64,000 nt of DNA from contig NC_041679.1 of assembly GCF_900005765.1 (NCBI RefSeq), forward strand, positions 1 through 64,000, in the 5' to 3' direction. This document shows, in pieces, positions 30,510 to 42,578 of this stretch. Made by a program: the position numbers and the translations under genes. The stretch's first letter is position 1. The number at the start of each line of letters is the position of its first letter. The DNA is from Plasmodium relictum (lineage: Eukaryota > Apicomplexa > Aconoidasida > Haemosporida > Plasmodiidae). The notes under the pieces are model-generated. The model saw only the letters and a program-made list of their open reading frames with translations. It had not been told where the DNA came from and made no database searches.

Positions 30510-32651
30510 TCACACTATTTCTTTTATTATTTCTTCATTCAATTTTGTAATATCATCATAATCATAATTTTTTTCTAAATTAATATATTTTTCTTTGCGA
30601 AAGTGAAAAATAAGATTTTTTGAATCATATCTCTGTAAATATAAATATTTTCCACATGAAGAAATATCACAAATTGTACAAAAAACAGTATCACCTACAT
30701 TTTTATCACAAAAATAATCAAAATTATTTTCTTTATCGTATAATAATCCAACCAATATATTATTTTTATAATTATATAATTTAGTATTTCTACTTAATAC
30801 ACTTGAGCTATCTAAATAAAGATTATTATTTATATTTTTTAATAAGTGTTTATATTTATTTACTTTTTTGTTATTCTCATAATTGGGACAATCTTTGAAA
30901 GATATGATATTTCGAAATATAATATTTCTTGAATTTAAATTAAAACGAAAAACAATATTTTTACTAGTTGTATTTATTTCATATATATATGCATATATAT
31001 TTTTTCCTATAATTAATTTATGATCATATATTATTTCTTCAGTAATATTTAATGTACTATATAAAGAATTAATAAGTTTGTTGTTACAAATACTGTTTTC
31101 ATTAAATTCTTTGTCTCTTTCCTTTCTTTTTAGCTTAGTATTACAAGGAAATTTATCTTTTTTATCATAATATTTTTTAAAAAAATTATTTAATAACTTA
31201 TATTTTTTATTTAGTTCATTCATTTTGTAACATATATTGTGTCCTTCTAAATCCTTATATTTAATTAATAATTTATGTGTACATGGAAATATATACAAAA
31301 TTTCTATCAATTGTTTTTCAAAATTTATTATTTCATTATTGTCATTAGAGTTATATATATGTATAACTTTCTTTTTTAATTGAAAAAATTTTCCCTTCTT
31401 TTTTATTATATTATAATTATTATTTAAACCACATGTTTCTATTTCAGTAACAAAATTTTTATTGTCCACTTTCTTATATATTAAGTTATCAAAATTATTA
31501 AGATTGTTAATATTCTCATGATTCCCATCAATAATTCTCTTCTTATTTTTTTTGTAAAAATGTTCATTTAATGTTTTAAAATTGCTATCTGTATTATAAC
31601 TCATTTTACTTTCTTCTAAATTTAATTTATTTTCTTTATCATTATTTATTTGTCTTTTCTCATTTTCAACTATTTTATATTCGTATATTAATGTATTATT
31701 ATAAATATCTGGAAATAAAATATAAATAGCGGAAAATATATTGTGTTTCAATATTTTTAATCCATATAAAGATATTATATATTGATATAAATGATGTAAA
31801 TCAATAAAATTAATAGTATTTACTTTTAAAAAATAAAATAAAAATGAAGATAATTCTATCGAATCTTCATATAAAACTTTTATATATTTTTTATTAAAGA
31901 ATACCTTTTCAAATTCTTCCTTTATTTCTTTTTTTATGATGATTAATTTTCGTTCATAAATTTTTTTAAGTAAATTATTTTTATTTCTTATTTTAATAAT
32001 CTCTTTTTTTTTTTTTTTTTTTATATATTCAATAATTTTTTCATGATAGATTAATTTTTTAAAAACTTCAATAAATGAAAAAAGGAAAATACAGTTAGGT
32101 AAAATAAAATATATTTCATAAAACAATTTACCATTCATTAATTCTTTCAGATTTTTAAAAACATAAAAATAATTTAATTTTAAAGAATAAATATTTTTAT
32201 TTAAAGGAATATAAATACCTATTATATTTTTTTCCATAATATTAATTTCTTGGTTTTCATTAGAACAGAACTTAAAAATATCAGTATAATTACTATTAAT
32301 GCTATCTAAATTTTCAATTTTTTTTTTATTTATTGTATTTTCTTTTAATTTTGATTTATTTTTAAAATGAAAAAAGTTCCAGTAGTTAAAGATATTTTCA
32401 TAATCATTTGTCATATGTAAATTACCAACATGATTATTTCCAAAAATTTTTTTTAAATTGTCTTTTTTTTCTTTATTGTCAGAATAAATATTTTCAATAT
32501 AATCAATCATTTTCTTAACCTCATCTATTTTTTTTATGTATATTATTGGTATTTGCTTTGAACTGAACATATGTTTTTGTACCCTTATGTCAGCATAATT
32601 CTTTGTTTTTATTACGTTATATTTAAATGATGAAATCAAAAAATAAATCAT
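30510..32651 (-). CDS. Conserved-looking protein of unknown function, 713 aa
   Basis: Single open frame starting at an ATG and preceded by a T-rich region. I do not recognise a family. The first ~30 residues (MIYFLISSFKYNVIKTKNYA) are weakly hydrophobic then basic and could be an organelle-targeting sequence, or the gene may have an unseen upstream exon. Two better-ordered blocks flank a central Asn/Lys insert. Residues about 120-310 are rich in L/I/Y/F helices (for example SSFLFYFLKVNTINFIDLHH). Residues about 540-690 look beta-rich (IGKNIYAYIYEINTTSKNIV; VGDTVFCTICDISSCGKYLY). A lysine run near 215 is built on an A homopolymer. The region upstream is the long divergent spacer shared with the helicase gene. 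Confidence 0.7.
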   Translation of the reverse strand: MIYFLISSFKYNVIKTKNYADIRVQKHMFSSKQIPIIYIKKIDEVKKMIDYIENIYSDNKEKKDNLKKIFGNNHVGNLHMTNDYENIFNYWNFFHFKNKSKLKENTINKKKIENLDSINSNYTDIFKFCSNENQEINIMEKNIIGIYIPLNKNIYSLKLNYFYVFKNLKELMNGKLFYEIYFILPNCIFLFSFIEVFKKLIYHEKIIEYIKKKKKKEIIKIRNKNNLLKKIYERKLIIIKKEIKEEFEKVFFNKKYIKVLYEDSIELSSFLFYFLKVNTINFIDLHHLYQYIISLYGLKILKHNIFSAIYILFPDIYNNTLIYEYKIVENEKRQINNDKENKLNLEESKMSYNTDSNFKTLNEHFYKKNKKRIIDGNHENINNLNNFDNLIYKKVDNKNFVTEIETCGLNNNYNIIKKKGKFFQLKKKVIHIYNSNDNNEIINFEKQLIEILYIFPCTHKLLIKYKDLEGHNICYKMNELNKKYKLLNNFFKKYYDKKDKFPCNTKLKRKERDKEFNENSICNNKLINSLYSTLNITEEIIYDHKLIIGKNIYAYIYEINTTSKNIVFRFNLNSRNIIFRNIISFKDCPNYENNKKVNKYKHLLKNINNNLYLDSSSVLSRNTKLYNYKNNILVGLLYDKENNFDYFCDKNVGDTVFCTICDISSCGKYLYLQRYDSKNLIFHFRKEKYINLEKNYDYDDITKLNEEIIKEIV

Positions 32652-35093
32652 TTTTCCTTTTTTTTTTAAATTTTACAAAACATGTTTTTTCCATCATATT
32701 AAATAATGTTGAATATTTTCTTTTTATTTCATCTATATATATTTTTAATATTTAAAATAAACTCTAATAAATTTCTTACAAATTTTCTTATATTATTCTA
32801 TCTGTTTTTTTTTTCCCTAAAGCTTCTTTTTCATTTTCTTTTTATTTTTAATTAAGAATAATAAAATGTTTCATTTAAAAAAAATGCTCTTTTTAAATAT
32901 TCTATATATATGTTTAATGAACTAAAAAAACTTTGTTGAATTCATGAGAAGTAACTGAGAAGAATTTGTTTATCTTCTTCAGACTCAATTATTCAATAAA
33001 AATTTATTTTAAATTAAAAAAAAAAATCCAATTGAAATATAAATATTTTTAAAAAAAATAAAGAAAAAAGAATTAAAAACAAAAATATATGCAACAAAAA
33101 TAAAAAATATAGTAATCCCATTTATTTCTATATAATACTTAGTAGTATTCCCTTTTAATAATAAAGAAATATAAAAAATTAAGAACAATTATTTCATTTT
33201 TTTTTTATTCTTTCTTTTAAAAATAATATATTTGTTTATGAATAAATTTAAACACTTTCTCTTTTATTACTTCTTTAAACGAATAAAATAACAATATATG
33301 TAATAAATGGTTTAAAAGAAGTTTAAAAAAAAAAAAAAAAAAAAAAGAAAAAAGAAAAAAGGAACATAATGCACAATAGTAATGTTCTATAACTAGTTTT
33401 TATTCTCATTTTTTTTTCTTCTGTTTCACTTTTTTAATGTAAAATTTATCTTGCATATAACCTAATACAAATAAAACTTTGCTGAAATTTTTTCATTTTT
33501 AATAATTTTTTTTTCCCCTTTAAGTACAGTTGTTTTAAAGAAATATCTTCATATAAAAAGAAAATGTAAGAACTTTAAAAAGATCTTTATAAATAATAAA
33601 TGTTAAGAAAAAAAAAGTTTTTAATAAATCATCGATTTATTTGTACTTTTAAGAATGTGTTATTTATTATTTCTATATATCATTTTTACAATATGATTTC
33701 GATGCAATTTTTTAAAGATTTTTTTCTAAAAATTTCTACTTTTCTTTTTTTTATATAATTTTTTATAAAAACATTTGAAATGTCAACGTATTATTAGCAA
33801 TGAATAGAAAATTGTATATAAGGCAATTTTAGTTCCATCAAATTAAGAAAAAAACCTGTTACTTGGAACGTATTTTATAATTTCCTTTTTAGTCTTTTAT
33901 GTAACCTTTTAAGAAAAATATATTAGATAAAAAAATAAATAAATAAATCAAAGTTATTTTATGAGCTATCTGTATTTTAACTTATCAAAAAACATTAAAA
34001 AAAAAAAAAAAACAAAGTTCCGTTTTAAGGATTAATTAAAAGGGAAAGAAATAACACACATAAATTTTATATAAATAAGATCAATGAAAAATACTAAATT
34101 AGAAATATTAAAATTAATATATATAGGATATTTAATGTTACTTCACATTTTTAATATGTTTTTATTTTTTGAAAATTACATTTTTTTTTTTATGTACGTA
34201 TGTGCATGAAAATTGTGTGAGAACTTTTTGCTATGCAAATAAACACAATAAAAATACAATATTAAAACAAATAAAAAGGAATAAAATTAAATAAAATAAA
34301 ATAAAAAATAAATAAAAAAAGTTTATGTGCTTATGAATAATTCTACATTATTCTTTTAATTATCTATTTTATTTATAAATAAAAAATTATTTTTTTTTTT
34401 TTACAAAAGCATAAAAAGTAAATCACGCATGTTTATATTTTTCCATTTTTTTTTTTTTTTTATAGATACCTAATATAAAAAAAAATAAATTCCTTTTATC
34501 ACAACAATACTGTATAAAAATTTATAAAAAATAATTCTATTATTTAATTATTAAATAATTCATAGTTTACATGTATTATTGTTTTCGTATTTTTTTTTTT
34601 TTATTTTTTTATACTTTTTTTTTTTTTTTTTTTTTCACATATATATATATATATTTTCAACTTTTTAGTTCAAAAACAAAAATAACAAATGTATAATGTA
34701 CATATATATGTACCTTTAATTATTATTGAAAATAAAAAAAAAAAAAAAAAAAATTTTAAATAAGATCAAATCATATATAAAGGTAAAAATAAAGGAATAA
34801 TGTTTTATAGTTAAATGTATTTTGTTATATATAACTTCACTAAGTATTGAAAATATAAAAAAAAATAAACAAAAAATTCATATTTTATTTTCATATATTT
34901 TTACATAAAAATATATAAATATATATATATATTTCTCTATAAATTTTTAATATACTCTACTTTTATACAAAATAACAATTTTTTTTTTTTTTTCATTTTA
35001 AATAAATATAATAAATTTTTTTTATTTCTGCATATATTTTATGTATAATATATTTCATGTATATATAAAGTTTTTACAATTGCATACTTTGTA
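32652..35093. promoter_or_regulatory. 2.4-kb divergent spacer between unknown gene and helicase gene
   Basis: Contains both promoters and 5' UTRs. It is homopolymer-rich, with A- and T-runs up to about 20 (for example 33330-33350, 34615-34635, 34738-34753). A slightly richer part at 33820-33900 has no open frame or clear fold. No gene supported. Confidence 0.5.
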
Positions 35094-38000
35094 ATGATAA
35101 AATTACATAATAATACATATTTATTTATATATAATAATTTATCAAAAAATAACTTTTCGGCCAGAAATTTAAGTAATTTTTATGATATGATTTTAAGAAA
35201 AATATATAGGTTTTCATTTTCACACCCATACATGTATATTTTTTCATTTATTAATGTATTGAACGCTACTTTCTTAATTAAACCAAAGTATACATACTTA
35301 AGTAACTCTGTATTTATTTCTTATATAAAAAATCCAAATACTTTTATTTTGAGAAGTTACTCATATAAGAAAAATTATAATGCTCTTATATGCAAATCAT
35401 TTAAAAAATATAGAATGAATAATAAGCTTTCTAACTCTTTGAATATGGATAAAAATAATGAAAATGAAAATATTTTAAATGATCATATTACATCATTCAA
35501 TAAAAATAATGATGTAAATAAAAACTTCAGAAATTTTAACCAAAATAGAAATCCTGCATTTAGTAGACAATATAATAAGAATAGAACAAATAGTTTTATT
35601 AGTAATAATAATAATAGTAATAATTATGTAAATGTTAACAAGAATAATAAATATTCAAATAATAATTATTCAAGTAACTATTCTAGTTATATAAATAGGG
35701 ATAATAGTAAAAACAGCGAGACCAATTTTGCTTTGAATGAAACAAAATTAAATACAAATATTAATTATATTAATATAAATAGTAAAGAAAATAAAAATAA
35801 TTACACAGTAAATGATAATTTTTGTCACATAAGCGATAACAATTTAAGTAACAACACGAAGAATAATTTTAATAAAGATCAATTATTACTAAAAAATATA
35901 AAAGGAAAAAATGCTTATAGCAATCACATAGGCAACAATAATATTAATACAAATTATTTAGATAATTCATCAAATAATGTAAATTACAAGAGTAATGCAA
36001 ATGAAAAAAACTTAGCAAGACAGAATTTAGAAGGAAACGTAAATAACAGTAGTTTAAAAGGAACTGAAAGATTTAGCTATTTAAATGATAACTATCAAAA
36101 CAACATTAAATATATTAAGAACAATTTTAATTCAAATAAAAAAAGTATGAGCACATACAATTCAAACATAAATGTTAATAGCAACTTTAAAAATAATGAA
36201 AATAGTAATTACATGGAAAAAAATTTTAAAAGAGAATCATCAGAAGGTATAATAAATAATAATCTTAGTATTGATTCTATCTTAAATGATGTAAATACTG
36301 ACTTAAATACTAATTTAAATTTAAACTTGAACTCAAATTTGAATGATTTAGATTTAAGTAATATGGTAGGTGCAAGCAGTGCATATAATAATAATGTTGA
36401 TAGTATAAATAATGATATAAATGGCAGTAATAATAACAATACGTTAAAATTAAATGATTTAATTAATAACAGAGATACTAATAGAAATGAAAATTTTGAT
36501 AATAGTCAACATATGAATGATTGCATTAATACTAATTTAAATTCTGTTAGAGGCATAATGGATAATTCACATAATTATAATAATCGGAATAGAAATAAAA
36601 TGATTTCACATAATTTTAATACTCCAAATAATACAAATAATTTTAATAAAAATGTGAATAATATGAATAATTACTCAAATGTAGGAAATAGTATGAATAA
36701 TTTGGCATCTTTAAATAATTTAAATAATTTGGATTACAACATAAACCTTTTAAGCGAAAATGAAAGGAGTTCAAATAATATAATGAGTAAGCACATAAGA
36801 AATATCTCATATGATAAAACGAACAATTACAATAATGATATTAATAAAATGAATACGTATGAAGCTAAGAAGAATGATAATTTTTGCCATTTTTCGTCAT
36901 CGAGTAATTTAAAAAATATTAATAGTACATCAAATAAATTAGAGGATCAAAATAGTGCTAACAATACAAATAAACAGCAGACTCCAATAAACCCTCCTAT
37001 TAATTTAGATTCAGACGCTTGTTTATTTTATGATTTTAATGATTTTTTAAATTATATGTACAAAGACGAAAATATATTAACTCTTTTTTATATAAGAAAG
37101 AATTATTTAAAAGCAGAATCACGTGAAGAATTTGTAAATGAAAATGATAAAATAAAATATTCAATTACATGGGCATTTTCTAATGATCAGAAAATATCTG
37201 TTGTTGGCTCACATAATACAAAAAAATTAAGTAAAAAAGTATGTGTAAAAAAAATTTTATTAAAATTAAAAAATATTTCTCTTTTAGAACTAGATCAAAT
37301 GACTAAATGGATGATAAATAGCTTAAATGTTATACTAAAAGTAGAAAGCAAAAATGTAGAAAATAAATTAAATAATAATATGTATTATAGCAACATAGAA
37401 TGGAAAATTAATAATAAAATATATAACGCTACAGGAATAAGTCCTCATGAGAAAATTGCTGAGATGATGGCTACTCAAAAATTATATATGCTTTTATATG
37501 ATATAAAAGACCAACTGATTAAAGAATCAGAATATGCAAAACTTAATGAAGATAAAAAAATGATAAATATGCATAATAAAAGTTATGAAAATACGTTATA
37601 TGGTAAAATTGCTAGTAATAATAAGAATTATGATGATACCTCTATTAATAATAATATGATTAACAATAAATATGAACTTTCGAAAAATCAAACACTAAGT
37701 AAAAATTATAGCGATACACTATTATATAAAAATAATAATAATAATAATAATAATAATACATTTTATCAAGAAAAAAGTGGTAAGATTCCCTCAAATAATG
37801 ATGTATTAAAAATGAATAATAATACGGAAAATAATACTAAAAATTTAAATAATTATATGTTTTATAATTCAAATGATAATCCATCTTCTGCAAATATGAA
37901 ATTATCATCAATGGAAAATCCAGTAATGCAATCAGCAACAGGTTCAATGTATAATAGAAACTTAAATAATAATGAAATGGGAAGTGTTAACAATAATATA

Positions 38001-41000
38001 AATAACAATAACATTAATAATATGAGTGATATGAATTATCAAAATAACAATTTAGTAAATTCAAATGATAATAACAGTAATGGATTAAATAATGGTGGTG
38101 TACCCGATTCATCAGAATTTGTTACATATAGTTTAACAAAACAAGATGCTAGCAGTATACAAATGTTAAGAAATAATATTGCATCTAGATATAAGATACA
38201 TCAAACAGAAATATTTGAACAAGTATATAATTTATATAAATGTACATTGGAATGGGAATGGAAAAATGGAAAGAATCAATGTAAAGCAAAAAGTGTTGGA
38301 TATGGGAGCACAAAAAGTTTAGCTAAGTGTGAAGCTGCTTATGATATGTTAGTAAAAAATAACTTAATAGAATATGTTTCATCAACAGATAGAAAAAATG
38401 CACAATATATAAGAGATTTAATATCAAAAGATCTAACAAAAGCATTAAACCTAGCTATTCAATTTATTATTCAGTATAGTAGTAGCGCTTGGTCTATCTT
38501 CTTAATATACTTGCTGAGAGAATTATTAATAGATGGTAATTACGATAATATAAATAGATTATTAAACACAGTTGTAGAAGTTAGTAAGCAAGGGAGATTA
38601 GAAGTTGATCAAATGAATAAATTAAATAATATGAATAATATTAATAATAATATAGGGCATGTAAATAATTATAATAATATGAATAATAATAACAATAATA
38701 AAAGTAATGAAGAACAAATGAAAGGTATTTATAATATGGAGGATGATAATTATTCTAATAATTGTAGCAATTCATTTTTTTTTAATCCTTATATTCAAAA
38801 AAAAAATGTTAATAATAATTATGTTCATAAATTAGTTTCAATAGATTTATGGGAAAAATTAATAGATGAATGTGTTGTTATTTTAAATGATAAATTATGC
38901 TTTCATTGTATCACTTTATTACAAGAAGTAGAGCTAGATTATTCTATTTTTATATCTAAATGTGCGCATGATTACTATAAAAAATACAGAATTATGTTAG
39001 CTTTAGAATTACAAGCTAATTTAGCACAAAGCATTCAAGAAAAAAGAGATTTTGAATATTTACACGAAAATAAATCGTTACTATTAAAACTAAAAAGTAT
39101 TACCATGCCTATATTATCCTTTACATGCACTCTTACGAATGAAGAAAAAGAATGGATGAAATCTACTCAAATGAGAGAAGATGATATTGTTTTACTAAAG
39201 CCATATGACATGTTATTAAAAGATGAAGATGCATGGTCCAATAGTTTAATAGGAAGTATAACTAGCACAAAAAATGATAATACTATATATAACATTAATA
39301 TAAGAATATTTTCTGCAGAGAATACAAAAAAAGGAAATGTAAAATATAATAAATATAAATTATATTTATTACTAAATATAGTAACACATGAAAGAATGCT
39401 GCAAGCTTTAAGATCTATTACTTTTATAAGTTCAATTCCAACTCAATATCAATCCCCGTATGTTTTTACACCTGAAATACGCTTTTTAATATTGCATACA
39501 TATAATAAACATAGTAAATATATAGCACAAAATGGGAAATTGAACGATGAAATAGCATTATATGAAAGAATAAAAATGGATTTTCAAAATAATGAATCAT
39601 TAAAAAATTCACAAGATGATATATTGAACGATTACAACAAAGAAGCAAAAAATCCTTATGAAGATATGTTGAATGAAGCACTAAATAAGCAAATTGACAA
39701 TACACACGTAGAAGATATTGATAAATATCTCATTGAAAGTATTAATTTACCAACTAATTTGCCTTTAAATGATTCTCAAAAATTAGCATGCTTAAGTGCA
39801 CTAACAAGAAGATTGACACTAGTACAAGGTCCACCAGGTACTGGTAAAACGCATGTTGCTTGTGCTATTATTGACAGTTGGCATCGACAAAACAGCAACA
39901 AAAAAATACTAGCTGTTGCTGATTCAAATGTTGCAGCAAATAATTTAGTAGAAGGATTAAAAAAAAGAAATATTCAAGCAGTTCGAGTTGGAGCTGGAAG
40001 TGATAGTGACTTTCATGAAGAAGCTATCATGGAATTTCACAGATATAAAGATTTATTGAAACTTAGAAAAAACAACATGCAAAAAGAAGCAAAAGTTATG
40101 AAAGCACTATTATTTCTTGAAGCAGTCAAGAAATACAACGTTGTTATTGCTACTTGTGTTGGTTCAGGACATGAAATTTTCGATAACGAAAAATTTGAAA
40201 GAGTTATAATTGATGAATGTGCACAATCTATAGAACCTTCAAACCTTATACCTTTAGGCCATTATTGCAATAACTTAGTATTAATAGGAGATCACAAGCA
40301 GTTACCTCCCACTATTATCTCCCCAGATGCTATTAAACTAGGTTTAGATAAATCCTTATTAGAAAGATTTGTTATGGCCAAAATTTCTCCAGTTCATTTG
40401 TTAACTACACAAAGACGTATGCACTTAAGTATCTGTGTCTTTCCAAATTTTCATTTTTATGATAATAAATTAAAGACGGCAAATGTTACTGAAGAAAATA
40501 GGCCTATTATTAAGGGCTTCTTATGGCCTAACCCCAAATGTAGATTAGCTTTTGTAGATGTATCTATTGGAAAAAGTGGTAGCAAATTTGAAAATGCATA
40601 TGGAACCTCTAAATTTAATTTATATGAAATAGAGCCATTAATATCTGTTTTAAAATCAATCATTAATGAAGGGTGTGTATCAGTAGATGAGATTGGCATT
40701 CTGACAGCATATGATGCTCAAAAAATGAAATTAAAAAAAGCTGTTCAAGAATCTTTTCCATATGAAGCTTCTCATAGAATAGAAATTGATTCAATAGATG
40801 GATTTCAAGGAAAAGAAAAAGACTTAATTTTATTCTCAGCTGTTAGATCTAATGCAAATAATGAACTAGGTTTTTTAAGAGATGCAAGAAGATTAAATGT
40901 TATGTTAACAAGAGCAAAAAGAGGAGTAATCATATTTGGAGATCAATTTACCTTAGCTAACGATACGGCTAATTGGCTACCTTGGCTAAAGTGGATTTCA

Positions 41001-41288
41001 TCTAAAAGAGCTATTGTTCATGTAACCAAATTAAATGATCATTTAGAAAATACTGATTACTCATTACTAGATAAATTAAACAAAATCAATAAATCTATAA
41101 ACTTAAAAAATATTGTTGTTTCTGATAATTATTATTATTACGGTAATGATATGGGATTCTCAAATGACTATAGTGATCCTAATTATACTCAAAATGAAAT
41201 TAAAAGTAATTCAAACTTAAATCTATATAAAGAAGGAGTAGAACATGTAGAAGAAGAAATTGTTGAAAATTGGGAAGATTTATTATAA
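35094..41288 (+). CDS. UPF1-like SF1 RNA/DNA helicase with dsRNA-binding-like domains
   Basis: A 2064-residue single-exon protein. The C-terminal third is a complete superfamily-1 helicase of the UPF1/SEN1/NAM7 group: motif I GPPGTGKT (1579-1586), II DECA (1707-1710), III GDHKQLPPT, IV-region QRRMH (from 1773), V GFQGKEKD (from 1903), VI LTRAKRG (near 1938-1944). Upstream lie double-stranded-RNA-binding-like folds. The clearest, about 1039-1095, has TLEWEWKNGKNQCKAKSVGY then GSTKSLAKCEAAYDMLVKN; two weaker ones are at about 642-727 and 743-801. Residues about 100-640 and 860-1010 are Asn-rich, including N10 encoded by an AAT run. The N-terminus is partly hydrophobic/basic and might target an organelle. 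I tentatively link it to the P. falciparum protein annotated erythrocyte membrane-associated antigen, from memory. The sequence itself predicts an RNA remodelling enzyme. Confidence 0.85.
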   Translation: MIKLHNNTYLFIYNNLSKNNFSARNLSNFYDMILRKIYRFSFSHPYMYIFSFINVLNATFLIKPKYTYLSNSVFISYIKNPNTFILRSYSYKKNYNALICKSFKKYRMNNKLSNSLNMDKNNENENILNDHITSFNKNNDVNKNFRNFNQNRNPAFSRQYNKNRTNSFISNNNNSNNYVNVNKNNKYSNNNYSSNYSSYINRDNSKNSETNFALNETKLNTNINYININSKENKNNYTVNDNFCHISDNNLSNNTKNNFNKDQLLLKNIKGKNAYSNHIGNNNINTNYLDNSSNNVNYKSNANEKNLARQNLEGNVNNSSLKGTERFSYLNDNYQNNIKYIKNNFNSNKKSMSTYNSNINVNSNFKNNENSNYMEKNFKRESSEGIINNNLSIDSILNDVNTDLNTNLNLNLNSNLNDLDLSNMVGASSAYNNNVDSINNDINGSNNNNTLKLNDLINNRDTNRNENFDNSQHMNDCINTNLNSVRGIMDNSHNYNNRNRNKMISHNFNTPNNTNNFNKNVNNMNNYSNVGNSMNNLASLNNLNNLDYNINLLSENERSSNNIMSKHIRNISYDKTNNYNNDINKMNTYEAKKNDNFCHFSSSSNLKNINSTSNKLEDQNSANNTNKQQTPINPPINLDSDACLFYDFNDFLNYMYKDENILTLFYIRKNYLKAESREEFVNENDKIKYSITWAFSNDQKISVVGSHNTKKLSKKVCVKKILLKLKNISLLELDQMTKWMINSLNVILKVESKNVENKLNNNMYYSNIEWKINNKIYNATGISPHEKIAEMMATQKLYMLLYDIKDQLIKESEYAKLNEDKKMINMHNKSYENTLYGKIASNNKNYDDTSINNNMINNKYELSKNQTLSKNYSDTLLYKNNNNNNNNNTFYQEKSGKIPSNNDVLKMNNNTENNTKNLNNYMFYNSNDNPSSANMKLSSMENPVMQSATGSMYNRNLNNNEMGSVNNNINNNNINNMSDMNYQNNNLVNSNDNNSNGLNNGGVPDSSEFVTYSLTKQDASSIQMLRNNIASRYKIHQTEIFEQVYNLYKCTLEWEWKNGKNQCKAKSVGYGSTKSLAKCEAAYDMLVKNNLIEYVSSTDRKNAQYIRDLISKDLTKALNLAIQFIIQYSSSAWSIFLIYLLRELLIDGNYDNINRLLNTVVEVSKQGRLEVDQMNKLNNMNNINNNIGHVNNYNNMNNNNNNKSNEEQMKGIYNMEDDNYSNNCSNSFFFNPYIQKKNVNNNYVHKLVSIDLWEKLIDECVVILNDKLCFHCITLLQEVELDYSIFISKCAHDYYKKYRIMLALELQANLAQSIQEKRDFEYLHENKSLLLKLKSITMPILSFTCTLTNEEKEWMKSTQMREDDIVLLKPYDMLLKDEDAWSNSLIGSITSTKNDNTIYNINIRIFSAENTKKGNVKYNKYKLYLLLNIVTHERMLQALRSITFISSIPTQYQSPYVFTPEIRFLILHTYNKHSKYIAQNGKLNDEIALYERIKMDFQNNESLKNSQDDILNDYNKEAKNPYEDMLNEALNKQIDNTHVEDIDKYLIESINLPTNLPLNDSQKLACLSALTRRLTLVQGPPGTGKTHVACAIIDSWHRQNSNKKILAVADSNVAANNLVEGLKKRNIQAVRVGAGSDSDFHEEAIMEFHRYKDLLKLRKNNMQKEAKVMKALLFLEAVKKYNVVIATCVGSGHEIFDNEKFERVIIDECAQSIEPSNLIPLGHYCNNLVLIGDHKQLPPTIISPDAIKLGLDKSLLERFVMAKISPVHLLTTQRRMHLSICVFPNFHFYDNKLKTANVTEENRPIIKGFLWPNPKCRLAFVDVSIGKSGSKFENAYGTSKFNLYEIEPLISVLKSIINEGCVSVDEIGILTAYDAQKMKLKKAVQESFPYEASHRIEIDSIDGFQGKEKDLILFSAVRSNANNELGFLRDARRLNVMLTRAKRGVIIFGDQFTLANDTANWLPWLKWISSKRAIVHVTKLNDHLENTDYSLLDKLNKINKSINLKNIVVSDNYYYYGNDMGFSNDYSDPNYTQNEIKSNSNLNLYKEGVEHVEEEIVENWEDLL

Positions 41289-42578
41289 CAATTTTTATTT
41301 TAAAAAAAAAAAAAAAATCTTTCTATAAAAACATTTGCTTAATAATTAACTTATCTATGTAAAAAAAAAAAAGCAAAATACTAGTTAAGTAAAAATTAAT
41401 ACATTTTTGAAAACAATATTTCAAGTGCAAAAAATACAGAACACTGTTTTTTATCTTTTGTTTTTTTTAAAAAAAATATATTATAAATATACTTAATATT
41501 TAAAACAAGAAAATTTCAGTAATACTGTGATTTTTTGTATATAAAATTAAAAATATTTTGTTAAATTTTTAATTAAATTTCCATTACAAAATGAAAATTT
41601 AGTTAATATAAATTTAATTATTTTTTCTAATTTTAATTTTTCAAATATTTTCTTTTTAATAAAATATCTAAAGTATATATATATATATATATATGTGCGT
41701 GTATAATTCAATATATTATTTTTATTGTATTAATATTATATTACTTTATTTATTTTAATAATACTACAATAATATATTTTTATAATATTTTATAAACTAT
41801 TCTTATAAAATTCACATTTCATATTTCTAATGCTATTTATTTTATTATTTTATCTATTATTTATTTTATTTTTTATTTTTTATTTTTTTTTATAATATTT
41901 ATATATATCAGTAATTAATTTAAATGTTTCATTCGGAAATTAAAACTATTTTTTTTTTTTATTTGTTCTCAAAAAAAAAAAGTAAAATAAAATATAAAAA
42001 GTAATTAGCATAATCAAAAATATTATAAAATTAAAATTAAGTAAAATATATTTATAAACACTAACAAACAAAATTCCTAATTTATTCTTAAAAAAATATT
42101 TTGCTAAAATTTTATTTTTATTAATATGCAAATTTTATATTTTATATTCCAAATAACAAGATATAAATGAAAAATAATTTTTTAAATATTTTTCTCATTT
42201 TTCTCTTTAATCAAAAAAAATTTACATTTTATTTTAAATATGCCATAATACTAAAATTTATTTTTATTATTTTTTTTTTTTTTATGCTTAAGAAAATTTT
42301 TATGTGACTTTTAAAGATATTTTATTTTTTTAAAAATATATTTTAATAAAATTCATTATTTGGAAAAAATTACACATCAATTTATTAAAATATTTAATTT
42401 AATTTTATTAAAAAAGTTTATTTTTTTTACTTTGAGAAAAATTAAGTAAATAAAATTATTTGTATTTTTATTCTTTTTATATTATACATTTTTTCTTTTT
42501 TTTTTTTTTTTGTCTAAAAAAAAAAAAAAGTATTATCGCATTATGTAACGTAATTGTTCACTTATAAAATCTTTTAAA
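41289..42578. other. AT-rich intergenic region before SF-assemblin
   Basis: About 1.3 kb: the 3' end of the helicase gene and the promoter of the SF-assemblin gene. Short frames are low complexity. A (TA)n tract lies at about 41674-41693. Nothing else seen. Confidence 0.5.
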
